A stretch of 64,000 nucleotides of DNA from Streptomyces sp. NBC_01224 (GTDB lineage Bacteria; Actinomycetota; Actinomycetes; Streptomycetales; Streptomycetaceae), in contig NZ_CP108529.1 in NCBI RefSeq assembly GCF_036002945.1, positions 4,769,001-4,833,000 of the forward strand, written 5' to 3'. The notes below the pieces were generated by a model. That model saw only the letters and a program-made list of their open reading frames with translations, was not told the origin of the DNA and made no database searches. The translations under genes were made by a program, and so were the position numbers. Below are positions 25,079 through 34,040 of this stretch, one piece after another. How positions within the stretch are numbered: the stretch's first letter is position 1; the number at the start of each line of letters is the position of its first letter.

Positions 25079-26643
25079 ACGTCCCGCCTGCGCAGCCGCC
25101 ACATGGCGAGGCCCAGGGCGACAGCCGCGTACGCGCACGGCACCGCGAGTCCGGTCCATGGGCCCTGCGGGTAGCAGCTGTTCTCGGGCAGGCAGACGGT
25201 GCTCACGAAGTCGTATCGCGGTGTCGTCTGCTGCACGGCGAACCCGGCGAGCGGCGTCACCTTCATCACCCAGTGCGCCGTGCCGACGGGCAGCCCGGCG
25301 AGCAGGACCATCGGCAGTACGAACACCACCACGATCAGTGTCACCGCGGCGGCCGTGTTCCGCAGCAGTGCGCCCACGGCCAGGGCCAGCACGGCGACGG
25401 CGGCCAGCAGCAGGGCGGTGCCGAGGACGGCACGCAGCACCGGGCCGTCGGTGAGCGCCGCTTCGGGGTACGACCCGGGGTTGGGTCTGTTGTTCCGCAG
25501 TGCCGGTTCGGCGAGCAGGAAGGAGAGCACGGCGGCGAGCAGCCCGGTCAGGAAGGCGATTCCCGCGAGTACGAGGGCCTTGGCGGCGAGCATCCGGCCC
25601 CGGCGCGGGCCCGCCGTCAGCGTCGTGCGGATCAGGCCCCGCCGGTATTCGGTGGTGATGAACAGCACCCCCAGCGCAGCAAGCGGGATCAGCCCGATCT
25701 GGGCCCCGCTGAGGGACCGTTGGGTGAGATCGACGTCCGGGGTCAGGGGGCCGATGTCGCCGGAGCCGGTCAGGGTCCAGGCGCCGGACGTCTGCGTCGA
25801 GCGGTCCGGGCTCCCGGCGGCCCTGGTGGGATCGGCACCGACCCGGTCCTGGCGCCAGGTGCCGGTGCCCTGGTCGCCGTCGACCACCGCGCCCTGGTTG
25901 CCGTCGTCGGCCGTGCCCCGGTCGCCCTCGACCGTGATCCGGTCGAAGGAGGCGGTGACCTCGGACGGACCGCCGCCGACGGATGCGGAGCCGAAGTGCC
26001 TCTGCACCGTGACGAGTTCGGGCGTGGCTGTGAAAAGGCCCGCCTGGACGGTTTTTGGCAGTCCGGCAGGGGTGGCCCTGCCGACCTCGGTCCACTTCTT
26101 GCCGTCGGCCGACTCGGACGCGGTGAGTACGCTGCCGGAGCGAGTGAGCCGCAGCCAGCGCGGCTCGGTGCCGGAGGCGCTGCTGCCTGGCGTGTCGTGG
26201 GTGAAGTCCGACTGGAGCCGGACCCCGTGGGCCGGTGTGAGCATGACGGCCGCGTACGGCGCTCCCGCGTCGGTGCTCGCCTTGATGATGACCCCGGCCT
26301 TGGCCCAGGGTGCGATGAGCCCTTCGCGACCGGTGAGCGGTGACACCCGGGCCGTGATGCTGCCGTCGCCGGTCAGCTGCTGGTGGACGAAGGGGAAGCT
26401 GTCGGTGACGGGGGTGCCGTCAGGGCCCTTCGGCGGTGGCGGCGGACTGCCGTTGACGTCGAAGCTGCCGCTGAGGGCGGAGAGCAGTGAGACGAAGACG
26501 GTGATCACGACGGCGGCGAGCAGGGTGACGCTCCACCGGCGCACGCTGCGGGCCTTGGTCCACTCGGAGTGCAGCAACTGCGGGAATCCGTCGCGGGCGG
26601 GCGGCAGTGGGGATCGGTAGGGGGTGACGGTGGGTGCGGTCAT
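25075..26643 (-). CDS. ABC-2 permease with large extracellular DUF1349-like domain
   Basis: A 522-aa permease. It has the same HSEWTKARSVRRW start, a first helix at about residues 38-58, then about 270 residues outside the membrane before the remaining five helices (from about 340). The insert contains a concanavalin-like sandwich similar to DUF1349 (GSITARVSPLTG, AGVIIKASTD, PRWLRLTRSG, GKKWTEVGRA, VQAGLFTATP) and a low-complexity linker. TTEYRRGLIRTTLTAGPRRG is the coupling helix. Both ends overlap their neighbours by four bases, so it is co-translated with the ATPase. The lectin-like insert suggests ligand sensing or envelope binding outside the cell. Confidence 0.9.
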   Translation of the reverse strand: MTAPTVTPYRSPLPPARDGFPQLLHSEWTKARSVRRWSVTLLAAVVITVFVSLLSALSGSFDVNGSPPPPPKGPDGTPVTDSFPFVHQQLTGDGSITARVSPLTGREGLIAPWAKAGVIIKASTDAGAPYAAVMLTPAHGVRLQSDFTHDTPGSSASGTEPRWLRLTRSGSVLTASESADGKKWTEVGRATPAGLPKTVQAGLFTATPELVTVQRHFGSASVGGGPSEVTASFDRITVEGDRGTADDGNQGAVVDGDQGTGTWRQDRVGADPTRAAGSPDRSTQTSGAWTLTGSGDIGPLTPDVDLTQRSLSGAQIGLIPLAALGVLFITTEYRRGLIRTTLTAGPRRGRMLAAKALVLAGIAFLTGLLAAVLSFLLAEPALRNNRPNPGSYPEAALTDGPVLRAVLGTALLLAAVAVLALAVGALLRNTAAAVTLIVVVFVLPMVLLAGLPVGTAHWVMKVTPLAGFAVQQTTPRYDFVSTVCLPENSCYPQGPWTGLAVPCAYAAVALGLAMWRLRRRDV

Positions 26644-27611
26644 GAGGTCAACTCCTCGCCGTCGCGGGCGGTGGCGGCCGGGAACTCCTCCGTGGCCCGG
26701 AACTCCGCCGCGTTCCGGGTCAGTTCCATGTATGCCTCCTCCAGCGTCGCCCGGTCCGAGCCGACTTCGGAGAACGGCACCCCGGCCGCGCCGAGCAGCG
26801 CGGTGATCCGTTCCGCGGGCAGGCCGGTGACGGTCAGCGAGTCCGGCCCGTTGGCGGCGACGGTCCCGCCCTCCCGGGCCAGCAACGACATGGCGTCCGT
26901 ACGTGCGGAGGTGCGCAGCGCGACCCGGTCGCCGGAGGCGGCGGCCAGGAGTTCGGCCACGGGGGTGTCGGCGATGAGCCGGCCGCGGCCGATGACCACC
27001 AGATGGTCGGCGGAGTCCTGGAGTTCGCTCATCAGATGACTGGAGACCAGCACCGCGCGGCCCTCGCGGGCCAGCGCCCGCAGAAAGCCGCGGATCCACC
27101 GGATGCCTTCCGGGTCGAGCCCGTTGACCGGTTCGTCGAGCAGCAGCACCGGCGGGTCGCCGAGCAGCGCCGCCGCGATCCCCAGCCGCTGCCGCATGCC
27201 CAGCGAGTAGGCGCCCGCCCGCCGCCGCGCGGCCGTCGCGAGGCCGACCTGCTCCAGCACCTCGTCCACCCGTCGGCCCGGCAGCCCGTGCGTGTGCGCC
27301 AGCCACAGCAGATGGTCGCGGCCGCGCCGGCTCGGGTGCACGGCCGCCGCGTCCAGCAGGGCCCCGACCTCGGTCAGCGGTCGGCGCAGCGACGCGTAGG
27401 GCCGCCCGCCGATCAGGGCGCTGCCCGCGTCGGGCGCGTCCAGACCGAGGAGCATGCGCATGGTGGTGGACTTGCCCGCGCCGTTGGGTCCGACGAAGCC
27501 GGTGACCTGGCCGGGGTGCACGGTGAAGGACAGGTCGTCGACGGCGACGGTCTGTCCGAATTGTTTGCGCAGTCCCCGGACTTGGATGGTTGCTGCCACG
27601 GTTGCTTCCAT
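26640..27611 (-). CDS. ABC transporter ATP-binding protein
   Basis: A 323-aa ATPase of the DrrA/CcmA-like export group. Walker A is GPNGAGKST, the signature is YSLGMRQRLGIA, Walker B is VLLLDEPVNGLDPEG, and the switch is SSHLMSE. The last 100 residues form the usual C-terminal extension (AERITALLGAAGVPF). ATG 27611 lacks a good ribosome site; GTG 27599 is an alternative. It leads the exporter operon and lies 185 bases from the divergent histidine kinase, which probably controls it. Confidence 0.93.
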   Translation of the reverse strand: MEATVAATIQVRGLRKQFGQTVAVDDLSFTVHPGQVTGFVGPNGAGKSTTMRMLLGLDAPDAGSALIGGRPYASLRRPLTEVGALLDAAAVHPSRRGRDHLLWLAHTHGLPGRRVDEVLEQVGLATAARRRAGAYSLGMRQRLGIAAALLGDPPVLLLDEPVNGLDPEGIRWIRGFLRALAREGRAVLVSSHLMSELQDSADHLVVIGRGRLIADTPVAELLAAASGDRVALRTSARTDAMSLLAREGGTVAANGPDSLTVTGLPAERITALLGAAGVPFSEVGSDRATLEEAYMELTRNAAEFRATEEFPAATARDGEELTS

Positions 27612-27796
27612 GGTGCAGAAGGCTAGGGAGACGGCAGGCCCGCGGTCGTCACGCGACGGAGCGCTCTTCAACGCCCCTTGCGCGGGGGACGGCGGCTTGT
27701 CGGCATCCCCCGCGTGGGGGATGGCGAGGACGGCTGGGCAGGGGGACGCCAATGGGCGCCGACGCCGTGACAATGGCGTGCATGAGCGAAGGAATC

Positions 27797-28963
27797 ATGC
27801 GGAGGACGCGGAGGATCGCCGCCTCGCCCGACGGCCCGGCGGTGGCCGCGGCGGCGCTCGGGCTGCTCGCGGCCGTGGAGAGCGCCGTCCGCGCCGCGGC
27901 CGGGCCGTCGGACCTTCCGCTCACGCTGCCGCTCGCCATACTGCTCGGCCTGTGCACCACGGTGCCGCTGGCGCTCCTGCGCGTCCACCCGGCCGCCGCG
28001 GCCACCGCCGTCACCGCGGCCAGTCTCCTGGCACTTGCGGGCTACCGGGACCTGACCCTCGCCGGGCTCGTCGCCCAGCTGCTGGTACTGCACCACCTCG
28101 GCAGCCGCGGCTCCCGCCGCCTGGCCGTGCTGCTCGTGCTGCCGTACGTCGCGGTGGCACTCGCCGACCCCGACGACAGGGGACTGCGCGTGTACGCCGT
28201 GTCGGCCGCCGTACTCGCGGCGGCGGCGGTCGCGGACGGCAACGGCCGTCGCACCCGTGCCGAGGCGGTGGCCCGCGACGCCACCGAACGGGCCATCGCG
28301 AACACGCTCCTCGAACACGCGGCGCGCGGCGAACGGGCCCGCATCGCCCGCGAGCTCCACGACGTCGTCGCCCACCACATCTCGATGATCTCCGTCCAGG
28401 CGGAGACCGCCCGCCTCACCACCCCGGGCATGCCGGAGACCGGGGCGAAACGGCTGCTGGACATCGGCGACACGGCACGCGCCGCGCTGACGGAGATGCG
28501 CCGGCTGCTCGGCGTACTGCGCGAGGACGCGGGCGCACCACCGGTCACCCGCAAGCCCCAGCCAGGCCTCACCCAGCTCAACGAGCTGCTGGACGAGGCC
28601 CGCGCGGCCGGCGGCGCGAGTACCCGGCTGATCGTCAGCGGCCCCGTGGCCCCGCTCGACCCGGGCATCGAACTCACCTCGTACCGGATCGTCCAGGAAG
28701 CTCTCACCAACGCCCGCAGACACGCTCCCGGCGCGGCCGTGGACGTCGAGCTGCGCTACGCCCCGCAGACCCTCGACCTGCGCATCAGGGACAACGGCCC
28801 GGGACCGGACCGGTCCGGCACCCGGGCCTCCGGTCACGGCCTGCTCGGCATGCGCGAGCGCGTCGCGGCGGTGGGCGGCGAACTGCGTGCGGGCCCGGCG
28901 CCGGGCGGCGGCTTCCTCGTCGAAGTGCGACTCCCCGCCGATACGAAGGAGGCTCTGCGATGA
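27797..28963 (+). CDS. Sensor histidine kinase (NarL/DesK type)
   Basis: Membrane sensor kinase of about 388 aa. Five or so hydrophobic helices occupy the N-terminal half. The HisKA_3 box RARIARELHDVVAHHISMI supplies the phosphorylated His. The ATPase domain has ALTNARRHAP (N box) and DNGPG plus GHGLLGMRERV (G boxes). ATG 27797 follows GAAGGA; ATG 27782 and 27752 are in-frame alternatives. It overlaps its response regulator by four bases. The signal is unknown, but the divergent exporter is the obvious target, as in antibiotic- and envelope-stress systems. Confidence 0.92.
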   Translation: MRRTRRIAASPDGPAVAAAALGLLAAVESAVRAAAGPSDLPLTLPLAILLGLCTTVPLALLRVHPAAAATAVTAASLLALAGYRDLTLAGLVAQLLVLHHLGSRGSRRLAVLLVLPYVAVALADPDDRGLRVYAVSAAVLAAAAVADGNGRRTRAEAVARDATERAIANTLLEHAARGERARIARELHDVVAHHISMISVQAETARLTTPGMPETGAKRLLDIGDTARAALTEMRRLLGVLREDAGAPPVTRKPQPGLTQLNELLDEARAAGGASTRLIVSGPVAPLDPGIELTSYRIVQEALTNARRHAPGAAVDVELRYAPQTLDLRIRDNGPGPDRSGTRASGHGLLGMRERVAAVGGELRAGPAPGGGFLVEVRLPADTKEALR

Positions 28964-29646
28964 CCGCGACGACCACACGGATCGTCGTCGTGGACGACCA
29001 CGAGGTGGTACGGGCCGGTTTCGCCGGACTCCTGGACACCCAGGCGGACTTCACGGTGGTCGGTACCGCCTCCGACGGCGCGGAGGCCGTACGCGTCTGC
29101 GCCGAACAGCGCCCCGACGTCGTGCTGATGGACGTCCGGATGCCGGGCACGGACGGCATCGATGCCACCGCGCAGATCCGGGCCGCGGCCCCGGACGGCG
29201 GCGGCCCGCGCATCCTCATCCTCACCACGTTCGACCTCGACGAGCACGTCTACGACGCGCTGGCCGCCGGGGCGGGCGGCTTCCTGCTGAAGGACGTCAC
29301 CGCGGAGCGCCTGTTCGACGCGGTACGCGTGGTCGCCGCGGGCGAGGCCCTGCTCGCGCCCACCGTCACCCGCCGCCTCATCGGCGAATTCGCCCGCCTG
29401 CGTCGCAGGCCCCCTGCCGTACCCACCGCCCCGGTCACCGCGCTCACCCCGCGTGAGACGGAGGTACTGCGCCTGATCGCCGAGGGACTGTCCAACCCGG
29501 AGATCGCCGCCCGGCTGAGCGTCAGCGAGGAGACGGTCAAGACCCACGTCAGCCGCATCCTGAACAAACTCGGTCTGCGCGACCGCACCCAGGCGGTGGT
29601 CGCGGCGTACGAATCCGGTCTGGTGGTGCCGCGCGCCGGGGGGTGA
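28960..29646 (+). CDS. NarL/LuxR-type response regulator
   Basis: A 228-aa regulator. In the receiver, the acidic pair is VVVDDHEVVRAGF, the phosphoacceptor Asp is in VVLMDVRMPGTDGID, and the Lys is in FLLKDVT. The C-terminal LuxR HTH reads LTPRETEVLRLIAEGLSNPE, then VSEETVKTHVSRIL. Its start overlaps the kinase stop (ATGA). It probably controls the divergent ABC exporter and its own operon. Confidence 0.95.
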   Translation: MTATTTRIVVVDDHEVVRAGFAGLLDTQADFTVVGTASDGAEAVRVCAEQRPDVVLMDVRMPGTDGIDATAQIRAAAPDGGGPRILILTTFDLDEHVYDALAAGAGGFLLKDVTAERLFDAVRVVAAGEALLAPTVTRRLIGEFARLRRRPPAVPTAPVTALTPRETEVLRLIAEGLSNPEIAARLSVSEETVKTHVSRILNKLGLRDRTQAVVAAYESGLVVPRAGG

Positions 29647-29677
29647 GCCGGGGCACGGACGCATGGTCCCGGAACGG

Positions 29678-30475
29678 TCAGGACACCGGGGACGTCTTGG
29701 GCACCTCGCCCTCGGTCGTGTTGACGTCGATCACGGAGAACGCCGCACCCTGCGGGTCCGTCAGCGCGGCGAAGCGGCCGAAGGGCATGGTCATCGGGCC
29801 GAACCGCAGGATCGCACCGCGCTCGGTCGCCTTCGCCACGGCCGTGTCGCAGTCCGCGACGGTGAAGTACACATTCATGTGCGGCGGCACCTCGGGCGGG
29901 AATTCGTCGCCCATCTTCATCCGCCCCATGACCGTCCTGTCGCCGAGGTTGAACATCCTGAAGTCGACGGCGTCGTCCTCCATCTTCACCATGCTGTACG
30001 GGAAGACGGCGGAGAAGAAGGCGTCCGACTTCTCGGGCTCCCGGGTGAAGACCTCGGCCCAGCAGAACGCACCGGGCACGCCCTGGGACTCGAAGCCCTC
30101 ATGGCTGCCCGCCTGCCACACGCCGAAGACGACACCGCTGGGGTCGCGGGCCAGCAGCATCGTGCCGAACCCGCCCACCTCCATGGGGTCCATCAGCGTC
30201 TCGCCGCCGTTCTCGCGGATCTTCGCGGCGGTGGCGGCGGCGTCCGGCGAGGCGAGGTACAGACACCAGGCCGACTGTCCCTCCTGGCCGGGCATCGGGG
30301 GCACGACGGCGGCGACCGCCTTGCCGTCGGCGTACGCCTGTGTGTAGTCGCCGAACTCGGACGAGGACTCGCCGAACGTCCAGCCGAGCACATCACCGTA
30401 GAAGGTCTTCGCTCTGTCGAGGTCGGGGAACATCGCGTCGGCCCAGCACGGCGTGCCCTCCGGGTGTACAGCCAT
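29678..30475 (-). CDS. VOC-family protein with two glyoxalase-like domains
   Basis: A 265-aa protein made of two repeated VOC modules (about residues 5-125 and 130-255). Each begins with a strand-helix pattern (GTPCWADAMFPDLDRAKTFY and GAFCWAEVFTREPEKSDAFF) and ends with an aromatic-acidic strand. This is the SCO-type glyoxalase/bleomycin-resistance fold common in Streptomyces. A metal-dependent lyase or dioxygenase role, or small-molecule binding, cannot be told apart. AAGGAG lies eight bases before the ATG. Confidence 0.87.
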   Translation of the reverse strand: MAVHPEGTPCWADAMFPDLDRAKTFYGDVLGWTFGESSSEFGDYTQAYADGKAVAAVVPPMPGQEGQSAWCLYLASPDAAATAAKIRENGGETLMDPMEVGGFGTMLLARDPSGVVFGVWQAGSHEGFESQGVPGAFCWAEVFTREPEKSDAFFSAVFPYSMVKMEDDAVDFRMFNLGDRTVMGRMKMGDEFPPEVPPHMNVYFTVADCDTAVAKATERGAILRFGPMTMPFGRFAALTDPQGAAFSVIDVNTTEGEVPKTSPVS

Positions 30476-30626
30476 GACTTCGACTCCTTCGTGCTCGGTG
30501 GGGTTGTCCGGCTTTTCACGCTAGCCAGCCGACCGCCTGCCCGCGCGCTGGAATCGGGGCCGCCGACCCCGGTGGCGTACACGGTACGTACGTGTGCGCA
30601 TGCCGGTCGGGGCCATGACCGTGATG

Positions 30627-31373
30627 TCAGCGGTCCAGGACCGGACCCGCGGTGTCGAGCGCCGCACCGGCGTGATCGGCGAGGGTCACCGCCACGAGAC
30701 GCGCCTGCAACGACGGGACGGTTCCGGGAAGGGGCCGGAGCATGAACCGGCCGGAGTAGTGGCCGCTCGCCGAGGCGCGGAGCTCCATCTCGCCCTCCGG
30801 CCAGCCGTCGCGGTCGACGTCCCAGCGACGGTGCCCCACGACGACACTGCCGTCCTGCTCCAGTCGCGGCGGCTGCCCCAGCAGGCTTCCGTACTCGAAA
30901 CGGCATCCCTGCAATCGCAGTACGTCCACGAGCTGCCGGCGGACCTGCTCCACCACCAGGTCGGGGGAGGTCGCGGACTGGACGAGCAGGGCGGTGTCGT
31001 GGATCCGGGCGAGGTGGCCCGCATCGGTCACGGTGATCACCCGCAGGCGACGGGCGCGGGCAGCCAGCTGCGACACCACGAGGCCCACGGCCAGGAGCAG
31101 GACCGCCGTCTCCACGTTGTCGGTGCTCGCGATGCTGAACCGCTGGTACGGCGGGGTGAGGAAGAAGTCGAACCATGCGGCGGACGACAGCGCCGCGACG
31201 GCCCCGGCCCAGCGGTTCCCGATGGCTGAGACCGCCACCACGACGACGACCAGGATCAGGGCCGGATCGGTGCCCGACACACTCGTACGGAAGAGCGACA
31301 GCATCAGTGCGGCCAGGAAGGGCCCGATCAGGGCCGCGGCCAGTGCGAAGCGGTCACGAAGCGGGAATCCCAT
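30627..31373 (-). CDS. DUF4118 (KdpD-like) membrane protein
   Basis: A 248-aa protein whose first 110 residues form four helices of the DUF4118 type, as in the membrane part of KdpD sensors (AAWFDFFLTPPYQRFSI is the characteristic loop). The soluble C-terminal half resembles a GAF-like domain but has no kinase motifs. The truncated response regulator at 31584-32097 lies just upstream on the same strand, suggesting a former signalling pair. Confidence 0.82.
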   Translation of the reverse strand: MGFPLRDRFALAAALIGPFLAALMLSLFRTSVSGTDPALILVVVVVAVSAIGNRWAGAVAALSSAAWFDFFLTPPYQRFSIASTDNVETAVLLLAVGLVVSQLAARARRLRVITVTDAGHLARIHDTALLVQSATSPDLVVEQVRRQLVDVLRLQGCRFEYGSLLGQPPRLEQDGSVVVGHRRWDVDRDGWPEGEMELRASASGHYSGRFMLRPLPGTVPSLQARLVAVTLADHAGAALDTAGPVLDR

Positions 31374-31583
31374 GATCCACCTCGCTGTGGTTCATAGCTT
31401 CTCCGGTACGCCGGCCACTCCGGCCGGCCACTCCAGCATGTGTCCGGCCCGCCCCGCCCGGCCGTCCGTGCCGGATGTCTTGACGCGTTCCTGGCGTGGA
31501 CCGGACAGGTATTGACGCGGGCTTGACGGAGGGCGGGGGCGGGATCCGGGCGGGACGATGCCCTTGAACCGACCCCCGCCCCC

Positions 31584-32097
31584 TCAGCGCCCGTCCCCCG
31601 GCTGCGGCGGGTCCACGCGCACCAGGCCCGACTGGTAGGCCATGGCGACCAGTTGGGCCCGGTGCCTGGCTCCCAGCTTGGTCATCGCCCGCCCGACATG
31701 GGTGCGCACGGTCAGCGGGCTGACGTGCATCCGCTCGGCGATCTCGTCGTTCGACAGGCCTTCGGCGGCCTGCGCCATGACCTCGCGCTCGCGGGCGGTC
31801 AGGACGTCCAGGGACGCCGGCGCGGAGATCCTGCCCTCCGGACGGGCGAGGTAGCGGGTGACGAGGGCCCGGGTCGCGGTGGGAGACAGGAGGGTGTCGC
31901 CCGCGGCCACCGCGCGAATCGCTTCCAGGAGTTCCTCGGGGCCGACGCCCTTGCCGAGGAAGCCGCTGGCGCCCGCGCGCAGGGCCCGGGCCACGTACTC
32001 GTCGATCTCGAACGTGGTGAGGATGAGGACGCGGGTCTCCCGCAGTGCCTCGTCGCGGCAGATCTCCTCGGTCGCCGCCAGCCCGTCGAGGCCCGGC
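31584..32097 (-). pseudogene. 5'-truncated LuxR-type response regulator
   Basis: The frame from about 32097 reads GLDGLAATEEICRDEALRET, RVLILTTFEIDEYVA, ALRAGASGFLGKG and a complete LuxR HTH (LTAREREVMAQAAEGLSNDE, then VSPLTVRTHVGRAM). Everything before the RPGLDG position of the receiver, including the acidic pair and the phosphorylated Asp, is missing; the preceding in-frame TGA lies near 32146. A shorter product from GTG 31994 (136 aa, HTH plus the last receiver segment) is possible. It is a decayed gene, or at best an unphosphorylated HTH protein. Confidence 0.75.
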
Positions 32098-32532
32098 CGT
32101 GCCTGGGCCGCGCCGGGGCACGGCGGGGCCGGAGGAATGCCTCAATCCTTCGTGAACAGGGGCGTCATCGTCGTCGTCCGCCTGCATGCAGTCGTACGTA
32201 CTGTCGATGCAGTACGCGGGGTGTGCGCCGTACCTCTTGAACAGGATGTTCCGGGTGTGTCGCACCACCCCGGGGGCCCACCCCCTTTGCCGTGGTCGGA
32301 CCCCGGCGCTCGCGGGAAGTGCGGGCATGATCGCCCCGTAGCGTACGAGTGCCTGATGCAGACCACGGCCATGGGCACGCCGTGCCATGGCCGTTGCCTG
32401 CACACGCAGCGAGGAGTTCGCCGCCCGGTCGGAGCCGATGCAGCCTCCCGCGACGACGGCGTACGGGTTGTCCGGCCGGGACCATCGCGTCGGCCGGCTG
32501 CGACTGAGAGGGGTGGTTGCCGAGCGGGGCGC
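32098..32532. other. Unassigned stretch upstream of the truncated regulator
   Basis: No gene is supported. On the minus strand, 32145-32265 has high third-position GC in one frame (reading RHTRNILFKRYGAHPAYC and on to an Asp-rich run), but it runs out of phase into the regulator relic, has no stop of its own, and resembles nothing I know. It may be the fragment of another gene joined by the deletion. Confidence 0.3.
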
Positions 32533-33072
32533 CTACCCGGCCGATTGCCTGTCGGGCTGTCCGAAGTCCTGCGTCCAGTAGTTGCCGGGCTGCGCGAGGC
32601 CCACGCCGATCTCCTTGAACGAGCAGTCGAGGATGTTGCGCTTGTGGCCGGGGCTGTTCATCCAGCCCGCCATGACGCTCTCGGGGGTGGTGTAGCCGTA
32701 GGCGACGTTCTCGCCGTACGCGCTCCGGTCGTATCCGGCGTGCGTGATCCGGTCGCCCGGGTCCGAGCCGTCGGAGCCGGTGTGGGACATGTTCCGGTGG
32801 GATGCCATGTCCGCGCTGTGCTTCCGGGCGGCCTTCGTGAGTTTCGCGTTCAACGTCAGCGGCGAGCAACCGACCGCGCTGCGCGCGCTGTTGACGAGCT
32901 TCAGCAGGCGGGCGGATTCCTTCGCATGAGCGCCGAAGACGGCCGAGGCGGCGGTGGAGGGCGCACCCGCGGCTTCTGCGGTTTCCCCGAAGCCCAGGGT
33001 TCCCACGGCTCCCAAGGCGACGACAGCAATGGCCGTCCGTCGGCGGGACCTCTTCGCGTGGTGCTTCCTCAT
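32533..33072 (-). CDS. Secreted CAP/SCP-like (CAP-superfamily) protein, copy 1
   Basis: A 179-aa exported protein. The signal peptide (about residues 1-35) is basic (MRKHHAKRSRRR) with an Ala/Val core. The CAP domain follows: LLKLVNSARSAVGCSPL, HSADMASHRNMSHTGSDGSD, YGENVAYGYTTPESV, WMNSPGHKRNILDCSFKEIG and NYWTQDFG contain the conserved His, Glu and His of the family cavity. It is a paralogue of the gene at 33414-34040, with a 162-base block that is 160/162 identical. The function of bacterial CAP proteins is mostly unknown. Confidence 0.92.
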   Translation of the reverse strand: MRKHHAKRSRRRTAIAVVALGAVGTLGFGETAEAAGAPSTAASAVFGAHAKESARLLKLVNSARSAVGCSPLTLNAKLTKAARKHSADMASHRNMSHTGSDGSDPGDRITHAGYDRSAYGENVAYGYTTPESVMAGWMNSPGHKRNILDCSFKEIGVGLAQPGNYWTQDFGQPDRQSAG

Positions 33073-33413
33073 GTGTGTGACCTCACTCGATACTCGATGT
33101 TCGCGTGCCAACGGCTTCAAGAGGGTGCTGCGGGAAGCGTCTGACTCGTGAACGACCTGCACGTAGCCCGGCCTCCGATGTTCTTGCCGCCTCCGGCGGT
33201 CCGCACCTGGTCCACGCTTCGACGAGCAAACCCGCATCGGAACGTTCCCTGTTGTCAATGACGGGTGTCAGACATTTCCCTATAAGTGAAGACTTTTGAT
33301 CGCTTGGTGCATTGCAGACTCGCAGGAGTGAGGTCGAGAATTCCGTACGCGTCTGGGCCCACTTCACCGCGGTCGCGGTGAAGTGGGCTGATTATCGGAC
33401 CGTTTCCGGAGCT
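33073..33413. other. Gap between the two CAP genes
   Basis: Contains only the strong hairpin at 33357-33388 and some AT-rich sequence near 33250-33310 that may be the promoter of CAP copy 1. No gene is seen. Confidence 0.4.
33357..33388 (-). terminator. 14-bp hairpin terminator of CAP copy 2
   Basis: GCCCACTTCACCGC pairs perfectly with GCGGTGAAGTGGGC around GGTC, 26 bases after the stop of the second CAP gene. There is no T-run. Confidence 0.75.
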
Positions 33414-34040
33414 CTATCGGGCCGTTCCGAAGTCCTGCGTCCAGTAGTTGCCGGGCTGCGCGAGGCCCACGCCGATCTCCTTGAACGAGCAGTCGAGGAT
33501 GTTGCGCTTGTGGCCGGGACTGTCCATCCAGCCCGCCATGACGCTCTCGGGGGTGGTGTAGCCGTAGGCGACGTTCTCGCCGTACGCACTCCACTGGTAA
33601 CCGGCGCGCGTGATCCGGTCGCCCGGGGCCGAGCCGTCGGAGCCGGTGTGGGACATGTTCCGGTGGGACGCCATGTCCGCGCTGTGGTCCTGGGCGGCCT
33701 TCGTCAGCTTCGTGTTCATGGTCAGCGGCGAGCAACCGGCCTTGGAGCGCTCGCCGTTGACGAGCGTCAATATGCGGGCGGCGGCACCGGACGCCGCCGG
33801 AGCGGCGGGTTTCGGTGTGCTTGTGGATGCGGCGGGCTTCGGTGCGTTCGCGGGTGCGGCGGGCTTCGGCGCGCCCCCCTGTGCGGTGCGGTGTGCGGTG
33901 TGGGTCCGCCACGCCTCCGCAGCCGGCTTCTCGTGGGGGGCGAAACAGGCCATGGCGGCGGAGGGCACACCCACGGCTCCCACGGCGACGACAGCAACGG
34001 TGATCTTCCGGTAGGACGTCTTCCTGCGGTGCTTCCTCAT
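33414..34040 (-). CDS. Secreted CAP/SCP-like protein, copy 2
   Basis: A 208-aa paralogue of the gene at 32533-33072. It has a basic signal peptide (MRKHRRKTSYRK, core to about residue 30), a Pro/Ala/Lys-rich linker made of repeats of the type PKPAAPA (about residues 55-85), and a CAP domain almost identical to copy 1. The linker suggests that the domain is displayed away from the cell surface or binds the wall. Both genes have the same GAGG ribosome site and start context, so they arose by tandem duplication. Confidence 0.92.
   Translation of the reverse strand: MRKHRRKTSYRKITVAVVAVGAVGVPSAAMACFAPHEKPAAEAWRTHTAHRTAQGGAPKPAAPANAPKPAASTSTPKPAAPAASGAAARILTLVNGERSKAGCSPLTMNTKLTKAAQDHSADMASHRNMSHTGSDGSAPGDRITRAGYQWSAYGENVAYGYTTPESVMAGWMDSPGHKRNILDCSFKEIGVGLAQPGNYWTQDFGTAR

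Noticed and set aside
31354..32403. 349-aa minus-strand frame through the truncated response regulator
   Set aside because: Only a short part has coding-like third-position bias; over the regulator it is the wrong frame, so it is not one gene.
33414..34040. Second CAP gene as a duplicate assembly artefact
   Set aside because: The flanks, signal peptides and linker differ throughout, so it is a true paralogue and not a repeated contig piece.
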